From the NCBI RefSeq assembly GCF_042652645.1, contig NZ_JBHSGU010000002.1, forward strand, positions 620,001 through 684,000: DNA of 64,000 nucleotides, given 5' to 3'. This document shows, piece by piece, positions 6,775 to 13,257 of the stretch. The notes beneath the pieces were generated by a model, which saw only the letters and a program-made list of their open reading frames with translations, made no database searches and was not told the DNA's origin. Both the position numbers and the translations under genes were made by a program. Source of the stretch: Glaciecola siphonariae. Lineage in GTDB: Bacteria; Pseudomonadota; Gammaproteobacteria; Enterobacterales; Alteromonadaceae. The first letter of the stretch is position 1. Each line of letters opens with the position of its first letter.

Positions 6775-6976
6775 TCAATCAGCACAATTAGATGAAGCAA
6801 TCAGCGCCCGTCACAAGCTACTTACTGGCGGCACTGTTGCCAAAGTAACCAAAGACGGTACGACAGTTGAGTACACTAGAGCCTCTTTACCTGAGTTGAG
6901 TCGTTATATTGAATCGCTTTCTCAATCAGTAAATGGCAGAAGTAATCGCCGAGCGCCTGCAGGAGTAAGATTCTAA
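6764..6976 (+). CDS. Head-tail joining protein gpW
   Basis: This encodes 70 residues (lambda gpW 68). The layout matches lambda gpW: an N-terminal helix (LDEAISARHKLLTGG), a beta hairpin (VAKVTKDGTTVEY), a second helix (LPELSRYIESL) and a basic C-terminus ending RRAPAGVRF, close to the lambda RRRGPAG ending. gpW plugs the filled head and prepares it for gpFII and tail attachment. The gene overlaps its neighbours by 11 and 1 bases. Confidence 0.95.
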   Translation: MAVNQSAQLDEAISARHKLLTGGTVAKVTKDGTTVEYTRASLPELSRYIESLSQSVNGRSNRRAPAGVRF

Positions 6977-8565
6977 TGGATGTTCAAATCCTTGATTCAC
7001 GCGGACAGCCTATGGCTAGCTCATATCAAGGCGCCACATCTGGCTTTGGTAATCAGCTGCAAGATTGGAATCCGACTTTACAAACTGCAGACGCTGCGCT
7101 TTTACCCACGTTGGATATGGGCAATGCTCGCGCAGATGACTTAGTAAAAAATCACGGTTATGCAAACGGCTCCATACAACTGCATGTAGATAATGTTGTA
7201 GGCAGTTTATTTCGGCTTAGCTACAAACCAAATTGGCGAACACTTGGTATTAGTGAAGCAGATGCCAGGGATATGGCTATTGATGTTGAATCAGCCTTTA
7301 GAGAGCATGCTGAAGACCCCGTTAACTGCTATTTCGATGCTGAGAGAAAGCGCACATTTACCATGATGGTAAGGGAAGTCGTTGCAACTCACGCAACGTT
7401 TGGCGAAGCAATGTCTGCAGCTGAATGGATTACTCGTTCTGGAAGCCTATACAAAACCGCGATAAAGATGGTTTCGCCAAAACGTGTTTCAAATCCTCAT
7501 CGCGTTAGAGACTCTAGGTTCCTAAGGGGTGGTGTAGAACAAGATATTCACTCATCTGCTATTGCATACCATGTAATCAATCCGAATTACGGATTCGGTG
7601 AAAGCATTTCAAACCTTAGTTATGGCGAATGGAAGCGCATTCCACGCGAAACTTCATGGGGTAGACAGCAATTCATTCATGCCTTTGAGCCGCGAGAAGA
7701 TGGCCAAACTCGTGGAGCAAACCAGTTCCTGTCAGTAATGGAACAATTATTTATGGTTGATAAGCTGCAAATGACGAAATTGCAGAACTCAGTCGTAAAC
7801 GCGATGTATGCTGCAGTAATTGAGTCTGACTTGGACAGCGAAACAGCTCAACAAATGATCTTGGGCTCAGGCGAACAATCTCAGAAAAAGCTTACTGATT
7901 GGTTAGCATTTACGGGCGCTTATCATCAAGGTGCTAACGTCAAGATGAATGGCGCCAAAATACCTCACCTTTTCCCTGGCGAATCTCTTAACCTTAAAAC
8001 ACCGGGCAATGCTGATAACGGTTTTGCGTCTTTAGAGTCGGCCATCCTTCGTTATATCGCAGCAGGTCAGGGCGTAAGTTACGAGCAGCTAGCAAGAGAC
8101 TATTCAAAAGTAAATTACTCGAGTGCTCGTGCTTCAATGATGGAAAGCTGGCGCTACTTTATGGGCCGGCGCAAAGTTATCGCGTCTCGATGGGCATCTA
8201 ATTGTTTCGCATTGTGGTTAGAAGAGGCTTTTAGCCGAAAAATATTAACCATGCCCAAAGGTGCAAAATACAATTTCTATGAGAGAAAAGCAGCTTGGTG
8301 CAACTCGGAGTGGATTGGTTCAGGCCGATTAGCCATTGATGGGCTGAAAGAAGTGAAAGAGGCGGTGCTAAGAATTGAATCTGGCTTGTCTACTTACGAA
8401 AAAGAGCTAGCAGTCATGGGTGAGGACTATCAAGAAGTCTTTAATCAGCAAGTAAGAGAAACCGAAGAACGCAAACGAGCAGGGCTACCACCGCCGAGCT
8501 GGATGCAAGTAACTGCGCTGAACGAGCAAACCGAAAGCGTTGAAACAACAGGAGAGACCGCGTAA
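6976..8565 (+). CDS. Portal protein, lambda gpB family
   Basis: This encodes 529 residues (lambda gpB 533). It has the lambda-family portal features: N-terminal ARADDLVKNHGYANGSIQLH, central MSAAEWITR, VSPKRVSNPH, and AYHVINPNYGF, and later PGESLNLKTPGN and YEQLARDYSKVNYSSARASM. It forms the dodecameric DNA entry channel at one capsid vertex. A terminator-like hairpin overlaps its last codons. Confidence 0.95.
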   Translation: MDVQILDSRGQPMASSYQGATSGFGNQLQDWNPTLQTADAALLPTLDMGNARADDLVKNHGYANGSIQLHVDNVVGSLFRLSYKPNWRTLGISEADARDMAIDVESAFREHAEDPVNCYFDAERKRTFTMMVREVVATHATFGEAMSAAEWITRSGSLYKTAIKMVSPKRVSNPHRVRDSRFLRGGVEQDIHSSAIAYHVINPNYGFGESISNLSYGEWKRIPRETSWGRQQFIHAFEPREDGQTRGANQFLSVMEQLFMVDKLQMTKLQNSVVNAMYAAVIESDLDSETAQQMILGSGEQSQKKLTDWLAFTGAYHQGANVKMNGAKIPHLFPGESLNLKTPGNADNGFASLESAILRYIAAGQGVSYEQLARDYSKVNYSSARASMMESWRYFMGRRKVIASRWASNCFALWLEEAFSRKILTMPKGAKYNFYERKAAWCNSEWIGSGRLAIDGLKEVKEAVLRIESGLSTYEKELAVMGEDYQEVFNQQVRETEERKRAGLPPPSWMQVTALNEQTESVETTGETA

Positions 8566-8576
8566 AGCGGTTTTTT
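8557..8576 (+). terminator. Terminator-like hairpin between portal and protease genes
   Basis: ACCGC (8557-8561) pairs with GCGGT (8567-8571) around GTAAA, followed by TTTTTT. It overlaps the portal stop codon and lies between a GGAG (8551-8554) and the protease ATG at 8582. Late transcripts must read through it, which fits antitermination by Q. Alternatively the folded stem brings GGAG close to the ATG. Confidence 0.6.
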
Positions 8577-8581
8577 ATTGG

Positions 8582-9865
8582 ATGATAGAAAACTTCGAAA
8601 ATAAAATGTTAGCGATGGAGCCTAAAGCGGCTACCACCATGATTAATTCGTTAGCTAAATCAAAGAATGTATCTCTTAAGCTATTCAACGAAGGTGGCCA
8701 GATAGAAAATATCGACAAACCTAGAATTGTCCAGGGCCTGCATTCTTATTATGGCGCTGATAATAGCTACAGTTCCAAACCATTTTTATTTGTTGATGGG
8801 ATTGCAATAGTGCCAGTGAATGGCGCCTTAATTCATCGATTGGGTTATGTAGGAAGCTATTACTCGGGTTATGACGCTATCGTCAATATGTTTGATGCTG
8901 CCAATAACGACGCCGATGTTAAGGGCATCTTACTGCTCGTGAATTCGCCCGGTGGAACAGTAGCCGGATGCTTTGATGCTTGTGATCATATGTATGAAGC
9001 AAAAGGAGCCAAACCAGTCTGGTCTCTTTATGATGATATGGCCTGCAGCGGCGCAATGTGTATAGGCAGCATTGCAGATAGACGGTTTACAACTCAAACC
9101 GCAATCTCTGGCTCCATCGGCGTTGTTCAGATTCACGCCAGTTACGAAAACATGCTCGATGAAGTTGGTATGAAAGTAACTTTGATTTATGCCGGCGAAA
9201 ATAAAGTTGACGGCAACCCATATAAAAATCTTCCTCAAGAAGTCTATGACGAATTTAAAGGGCAGTGCGATGCCCTTCGCGTTCAGTTCGCAGAGAAAGT
9301 ATCCCGCAATATTGGCATCCCATTAGAGGATGTATTGGCTACTGAGGCGAAAACTTACACGGGTCAAGAAGCTGTAGATGCTGGCTTGGCTGATGAAGTA
9401 GTCAATTCCAATAATATTATCCAGATTTTTAAACAGTCGCTATCAGAACTTGGCAGCGACAACAACCGGAGTGTCACTATGAGTGATCTACAACCTAGTG
9501 TGACATCTGAATCGGCCATTACCGAGCCAGATGCTCAAGTAACACAAACCGATGATAGTCAATCACATGAAGTTGAGCGCGAGAGTGAGCAACAGCGTTG
9601 TGAGTCTATTATCACGTCACCGGAAGCAAGCGGTAAGTCTAAACTGGCTAACCATCTAGCTTTCAAAACCAACATGTCTGCTCAAGATGCTATTGCCACT
9701 TTACAGGCATCAGCATCTGAAACAGATGTAAACGCAAGCGTTAATCCGCTTGACTCTGCAATGGCTGCTACTGAGCAACCTAACATTGCGGCAATGGGTG
9801 AGGATCAGGAAGTGTCTGAAGCTCAGCAAATTGTCGGTGCATACAAACAAGTTGTAGGAGAATAA
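8582..9865 (+). CDS. Capsid maturation protease, S49/ClpP-like (lambda gpC)
   Basis: This encodes 427 residues from ATG 8582. A TTG at 8540 with an overlapping portal end would add 14 residues. The N-terminal half is an SppA-type serine protease: oxyanion segment LLVNSPGGTVAG, the catalytic Ser in DMACSGAM (about residue 156 from ATG 8582) and ISGSIGVV. The following ENKVDGNPYK carries the likely Lys of the Ser-Lys dyad. The acidic C-terminal third is the scaffold region, also made separately from an internal start. In lambda gpC processes the prohead and scaffold. Confidence 0.9.
   Translation: MIENFENKMLAMEPKAATTMINSLAKSKNVSLKLFNEGGQIENIDKPRIVQGLHSYYGADNSYSSKPFLFVDGIAIVPVNGALIHRLGYVGSYYSGYDAIVNMFDAANNDADVKGILLLVNSPGGTVAGCFDACDHMYEAKGAKPVWSLYDDMACSGAMCIGSIADRRFTTQTAISGSIGVVQIHASYENMLDEVGMKVTLIYAGENKVDGNPYKNLPQEVYDEFKGQCDALRVQFAEKVSRNIGIPLEDVLATEAKTYTGQEAVDAGLADEVVNSNNIIQIFKQSLSELGSDNNRSVTMSDLQPSVTSESAITEPDAQVTQTDDSQSHEVERESEQQRCESIITSPEASGKSKLANHLAFKTNMSAQDAIATLQASASETDVNASVNPLDSAMAATEQPNIAAMGEDQEVSEAQQIVGAYKQVVGE
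9479..9865 (+). CDS. Nested in-frame scaffold protein (lambda Nu3-like)
   Basis: ATG 9479 is in frame within the protease gene and has a strong GGAG Shine-Dalgarno eight bases upstream, which is unexpected inside a coding region. It would yield 128 residues identical to the protease C-terminus. They are acidic, Gln/Ser/Ala rich and of low complexity (MSDLQPSVTSESAITEPDAQ onward), with helical segments near the end, as expected of a scaffold. This reproduces the lambda C/Nu3 arrangement. Confidence 0.75.
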   Translation: MSDLQPSVTSESAITEPDAQVTQTDDSQSHEVERESEQQRCESIITSPEASGKSKLANHLAFKTNMSAQDAIATLQASASETDVNASVNPLDSAMAATEQPNIAAMGEDQEVSEAQQIVGAYKQVVGE

Positions 9866-9866
9866 T

Positions 9867-10226
9867 ATGACAACTGAAACTTACAATTATGATGATGTAA
9901 CCACCGGCAGCGATCAAATCGCCACCACGTTGGTCACGGTTTCATCTGGTCAAAATTTGGCTAAGTACACCCCAATTGGTCAAGTGACTTCTACTGGTGA
10001 ATTTGTTGCATCGGTACGAACTGCAACAAATGGTAGTCAAAACCCTGTGTATATCACTGCTCAAGCCGTGGATGCGACAGGTGGAGATACCGCAGCTCAA
10101 GTATTTAAAGCAGGTACGTTCGACCCTGAAATGCTTGCTTGGGATGCTAGTCACAATGCCGTTTCTAAGCTTTTAGCTTTTGTCGGTACCCCCATCAGCC
10201 TGCAAAAACCTGCAGCAGTACTTTAA
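9867..10226 (+). CDS. Head decoration protein (lambda gpD-like)
   Basis: This encodes 119 residues (lambda gpD 110). It begins one base after the protease stop. The sequence has the gpD look: a flexible N-terminal arm (ETYNYDDVTTGSD), strands around QNLAKYTPIGQVTSTGEFV, and YITAQAVDATGG. Trimers of gpD cap the threefold positions of the expanded capsid and stabilise it against DNA pressure. It is followed by the major capsid gene after 13 bases. Confidence 0.9.
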   Translation: MTTETYNYDDVTTGSDQIATTLVTVSSGQNLAKYTPIGQVTSTGEFVASVRTATNGSQNPVYITAQAVDATGGDTAAQVFKAGTFDPEMLAWDASHNAVSKLLAFVGTPISLQKPAAVL

Positions 10227-10239
10227 GGAGTAACGGATA

Positions 10240-11271
10240 ATGTTTAACGCATTAAGCACTAGCACTATGCTAGAAGTAGTACGCACAGTTGGTAAATTCG
10301 AACCGTTTTTACTTAACGTATTTTTCCCTAACGTCATCACGTCGCCTGATGAAAGCATTCATTTCGATAGCATTTCAGAAGACGTAATTATGGCGCCATT
10401 CGTTGCCCCAGTAGTAGCTGGTAAGGTCCACAAAGAGCGCGGCGGTAAATTGATGAGCTTTAAGCCCGCTTACTTAAAACCTAAGCATGCGGTCAAGCCA
10501 TCTAAAAACCTCCAGCGCCGCCCAGGTGAATCGTATTTAGGTGATTTAACCCCTGCACAGCGCAAGAATGCAGCTATTGCTGATTACTTGATGCGTCAGG
10601 ACAAAGCCATCACTTATCGTGAGGAGTGGATGGCAGCACAAGCCGTTCTTACTGGTAGCGTCACGGTAAAAGGCGAGGATTATCCTGAGCAAGTAGTGGA
10701 TTTTGAGCGTTCAGCTGCAAACAACATTGCTCTTACTGGGGCTGCAAAATGGGATTCTGTTGATAAAGCCACCTACGATCCTACTGATGACTTAACCGAG
10801 TGGGCCAATAACGCCTCTGGCGCTATTAACCTAATTATCATGGGTAAGGCGGCTTGGGCTAACTTCTCAAGCTTCCAGTCTGTAAAAGATAAGCTTGATA
10901 CACGCCGTGGCAGTTCATCTACCATGGAGACCGCTACCAGAGACCTTGGGATGGTTACCAGTTATAAAGGTTTCTTCGGTGATGTTGAGGTATGGGTTTA
11001 TACCGGCCAATCGACAGACCCTGAGACTGGTACAAAGTCATACTATTTACCTGAGAACGTTATTATTCTTGGTAATAGTGGCTACCAAGGCGTTCGAGCG
11101 TATGGTGCCATTCAAGATGTACGTGCAAATGATGAAGGTATCGTTGCAACTTCTCGCTGGCCTAAGAACTGGCAGCAGGAAGATCCATCTGTTGAATACA
11201 TTATGACGCAATCAGCGCCATTGATGGTTACTCCTGACCCAGATGCGTTCGTAGTTGTCACAACTGCATAA
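10240..11271 (+). CDS. Major capsid protein (lambda gpE family)
   Basis: This encodes 343 residues (lambda gpE 341). E-family features include FLNVFFPNVITSPDESIHFD-like N-terminal segment, FVAPVVAGKVHKERG, SFKPAYLKPKHAV, and the late segments VKDKLDTRRGSSSTME and GVRAYGAIQDV. It forms the HK97-fold icosahedral shell. A hairpin with a T run follows its stop, consistent with high expression of D and E relative to downstream genes. Confidence 0.95.
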   Translation: MFNALSTSTMLEVVRTVGKFEPFLLNVFFPNVITSPDESIHFDSISEDVIMAPFVAPVVAGKVHKERGGKLMSFKPAYLKPKHAVKPSKNLQRRPGESYLGDLTPAQRKNAAIADYLMRQDKAITYREEWMAAQAVLTGSVTVKGEDYPEQVVDFERSAANNIALTGAAKWDSVDKATYDPTDDLTEWANNASGAINLIIMGKAAWANFSSFQSVKDKLDTRRGSSSTMETATRDLGMVTSYKGFFGDVEVWVYTGQSTDPETGTKSYYLPENVIILGNSGYQGVRAYGAIQDVRANDEGIVATSRWPKNWQQEDPSVEYIMTQSAPLMVTPDPDAFVVVTTA

Positions 11272-11280
11272 CCATTAACA

Positions 11281-11300
11281 AGGGGCCTAGTGCCCCTTTT
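11281..11300 (+). terminator. Intrinsic terminator after the major capsid gene
   Basis: AGGGGC (11281-11286) pairs with GCCCCT (11292-11297) around CTAGT, followed by TTTT. It lies ten bases after the capsid stop and before the next start at 11323. It probably reduces transcription of the connector and tail genes relative to the capsid genes unless antitermination is active. Confidence 0.7.
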
Positions 11301-11322
11301 ATCTATTTTAGGATTTATCAAA

Positions 11323-11559
11323 ATGGCTAGAGCTAAAAAAGCAGAAAACCCAGCTGAAACACCTGAAGCTGATATTGAAACCCAAAACCCAGCTGAAACA
11401 CCTGAAGCTGATGACGTTTTGGTAAATATTAGATTTACTGTGCAATTGGAACCTAATTCCGCTGGCATAACTGGTGAGCAAACACTGCCTAAAAGTGTTG
11501 CTGATGATTTAATATCATCAGGCTTTGCCGTAGCGGTTGAAAAGAAGCCGGCTAACTAA
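11323..11559 (+). CDS. Small phage protein in the FI position with duplicated acidic repeat
   Basis: This encodes 78 residues from ATG 11323 with an AGGA Shine-Dalgarno. The N-terminus is a basic start followed by two copies of NPAETPEAD, and the C-terminal half (VNIRFTVQLEPNSAGITGEQ, VADDLISSGFAVAV) resembles small phage head-associated domains. Its position between E and FII corresponds to lambda FI, which helps packaging, but I see no clear FI motif. It overlaps the next gene by one base. Confidence 0.55.
   Translation: MARAKKAENPAETPEADIETQNPAETPEADDVLVNIRFTVQLEPNSAGITGEQTLPKSVADDLISSGFAVAVEKKPAN
11345..11412 (+). repeat. 39-bp tandem repeat (two units) in coding sequence
   Basis: A 29-base segment at 11345-11373 recurs exactly at 11384-11412, with a period of 39 bp (13 codons). 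It duplicates the peptide ENPAETPEAD-type unit. Exact identity at synonymous positions points to a recent duplication, so copy number may vary between related phages. Confidence 0.9.
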
Positions 11560-11849
11560 TGTCATCAATCGAAGAAATCCTAAATGCTGCCTGCAATGAT
11601 GTGTTACAGCATTTAGGTGTTTTTGTCTTCATTAATGGCAAACGGTATTCAGCTGTTATTGAAGATGATGAATTTGAAGATGAAGCTGGGTACAGGCGTT
11701 TTATTGCGCTTTCTTTTAGTCGAGAAGATGCAAAATACGTGCAAGAGAATGACACGATTGTTTTTGATGATAATCACTACGTTGTAAGGCGTAAACCGCC
11801 TCATAATGCCATTGACCCTTTCGTTAGAGTGGAATTAAAACGTGCATAA
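11559..11849 (+). CDS. Head-tail joining protein (lambda gpFII-like)
   Basis: This encodes 96 residues. The acidic N-terminal helix, central GYRRFIALSFSREDAKYVQE and the closing strand pattern NDTIVFDDNHYVVRRK match the beta-sandwich connector proteins of the FII type, where the motif is a nested RGDTLTI...YWV in lambda. It lies directly before the tail terminator gene and overlaps it by eight bases. It would bind gpW on the head and the tail end. Confidence 0.65.
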   Translation: MSSIEEILNAACNDVLQHLGVFVFINGKRYSAVIEDDEFEDEAGYRRFIALSFSREDAKYVQENDTIVFDDNHYVVRRKPPHNAIDPFVRVELKRA

Positions 11850-12270
11850 AGTAAGAGAGATTTTAGACGAGTTTGAAACTGCTCTAAAGCCTTTAGTATT
11901 TAAAGGCCGTTCGATCACTGTTCAAAGAATAAACCCCAATACAGTTGATACTTTTCCAACTGTTCGCGTTGGTTTAGGCCCTGATGTTAGCGAGGGCGAC
12001 TCTTTTGATAGCGACCAACAGAATTTAACGGTTTTCACCGACATTCACTTTGAGAGTTCATCATTAGATATTGAAAATGATGCTATTGATGCGCGTGAAC
12101 AGGTTGAAAATCTAATTAATATGGATGGCAGATTTGCTATCGCTGATGTCCTTTATGTGAGATTCCAAGAAGCCGAAACGCTTGATTGGAACGACCAAAA
12201 GGCAGATATGTACGCTGTTAAACAGAGGCTTATCTGGCAAGTATCGTACGTAAAACCCCCTAGTTACTAA
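11842..12270 (+). CDS. Tail terminator / minor tail protein U-like
   Basis: This encodes 142 residues. The arrangement HKVREILDEFETALKPL, FPTVRVGLGPDVSEG, LTVFTDIHFESSS and DAREQVENLIN resembles lambda gpU, the hexameric cap that ends tail polymerisation and docks the head. The position after FII and before the tube protein matches lambda. A strong terminator hairpin follows its stop. Confidence 0.7.
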   Translation: MHKVREILDEFETALKPLVFKGRSITVQRINPNTVDTFPTVRVGLGPDVSEGDSFDSDQQNLTVFTDIHFESSSLDIENDAIDAREQVENLINMDGRFAIADVLYVRFQEAETLDWNDQKADMYAVKQRLIWQVSYVKPPSY

Positions 12271-12290
12271 CCACCCAAACTACTTTTTTG

Positions 12291-12313
12291 ACCCGCTTAA
12301 TTGCGGGTTTTTT
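12291..12313 (+). terminator. Intrinsic terminator between U-like and tube genes
   Basis: ACCCGC (12291-12296) pairs with GCGGGT (12303-12308) around TTAATT, followed by TTTTTT. This is the fourth same-strand terminator-like element found in the late operon. Confidence 0.75.
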
Positions 12314-12332
12314 CGTTTATGAGGAAATAAAA

Positions 12333-12755
12333 ATGGCAGATACATCGATTTTAGCCGGTTCGAAGTTTGAATACTCCGTTGACGATGGCACTACTTACGT
12401 TGAGCTCTATGGAATAACAGAATGGCCGGAGTTTAAGAACGAAACCGAAGATGAAGAAGTGACAGAGGTTCGCCATGAAACTCGTCAATATGCCCCTGGG
12501 CTCGATTCACCCACTGAGCTGGCATTAACAGCCAATTATTACAAAAACAATGCTGACCAATTAGCGTTTCGCACGTTAGCGAGAAATAACGGCTCTTGTA
12601 AGGTGAAAATGACTTACAAGGACGGTGACACGGCTGAGGCTGAAGTTGATTTGCGTAATTACGGTATTGCAGGCGGTGGCGCTGCAGAGCGTAAAAAGTG
12701 GATGTGCACACTTCGCCGCACAACCGACATTGATTTTACTGAGAGTGCATCTTAA
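12333..12755 (+). CDS. Major tail tube protein (lambda gpV-like)
   Basis: This encodes 140 residues from ATG 12333, with a GAGGAA Shine-Dalgarno; a TTG at 12288 would run through the terminator hairpin. Features are a beta-rich body (GSKFEYSVDDGTTYVELYGI, TELALTANYYKN, CKVKMTYKDGDTAEAEVDL) typical of the tail tube fold. Its length is closer to TP901-type tube proteins than to the full 246-residue lambda gpV, so it lacks the Ig-like C-terminal domain. It overlaps the chaperone gene by one base. Confidence 0.8.
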   Translation: MADTSILAGSKFEYSVDDGTTYVELYGITEWPEFKNETEDEEVTEVRHETRQYAPGLDSPTELALTANYYKNNADQLAFRTLARNNGSCKVKMTYKDGDTAEAEVDLRNYGIAGGGAAERKKWMCTLRRTTDIDFTESAS

Positions 12756-13105
12756 TGACTTTAATCAGTCAGTTGGATTCGATTAGAAAGAAAGTCAAAA
12801 CGGTTGAAGTTGAGACGAATAAGCTAGGCAAGGTCACTTTAATGGCCTTGTTTACCCGCCACCGTCTTGAGTTTCATAAGTTAAGTGAAAATCACAGAGA
12901 CCCAATTCTATTGATGGTTGCCATGTCGGTATGTGAGAACGGCCGGCGCTTAGTCGATTCATTAGATATTGATGAAGTGATGGATATGCTCGACCCGCTG
13001 GGCAGCACAGCAGAAGGTCTTGAAGATATTCACAGCCTTTATGAATCTGCAAATGACCTATCAAAAGTCACTGTTGATGATGTAGAGGAAGCCGCAAAAA
13101 ACTAA
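12755..13105 (+). CDS. Tail assembly chaperone gpG-like
   Basis: This encodes 116 residues ending at TAA 13103-13105. It is helical and acidic at the C-terminus, as tail assembly chaperones are, and lies between the tube and tape measure genes. Its last three codons are GCA AAA AAC, which form the slippery heptamer A_AAA_AAC. Most ribosomes stop here to give the short form; a minority shift to make the GT fusion. Confidence 0.85.
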   Translation: MTLISQLDSIRKKVKTVEVETNKLGKVTLMALFTRHRLEFHKLSENHRDPILLMVAMSVCENGRRLVDSLDIDEVMDMLDPLGSTAEGLEDIHSLYESANDLSKVTVDDVEEAAKN

Positions 13106-13257
13106 CGAGCGCTGAGGGTTTGTATTTCGCGTACACCTTGGCGCATGACTTAGGGAAAACAATGGATGAATTAGGCGAAATGCCTAGCGAAGAGTTCACC
13201 CATTGGATGGCTTTTTATCACGTCCGCAATAAAACCTTAGAGAAATCGAGAAAATGA
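12755..13257 (+). CDS. gpGT fusion by programmed -1 frameshift
   Basis: At 13096-13102 the ribosome can slip on A_AAA_AAC, one codon before the gpG stop. The -1 frame then stays open for 51 more codons to TGA at 13255-13257, giving a product of about 167 residues. The added T domain begins LTSAEGLYFAYTLAHDLG and ends VRNKTLEKSRK. Its TGA overlaps the ATG of the tape measure gene by two bases, exactly as in lambda. The T part has no good independent start near the junction. In lambda, G and GT together load the tape measure protein. Confidence 0.9.
13096..13102 (+). promoter_or_regulatory. Slippery heptamer A_AAA_AAC
   Basis: The heptamer is in the correct phase for a -1 slip in the chaperone frame and is followed immediately by the gpG stop codon. 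The downstream segment (ACGAGCGCTGAGGGTT) could form only weak structure by eye. A directly adjacent stop may itself help pausing. Confidence 0.9.

Noticed and set aside
12288..12332. Upstream TTG start for the tube protein
   Set aside because: It begins inside a terminator hairpin; ATG 12333 has GAGGAA.
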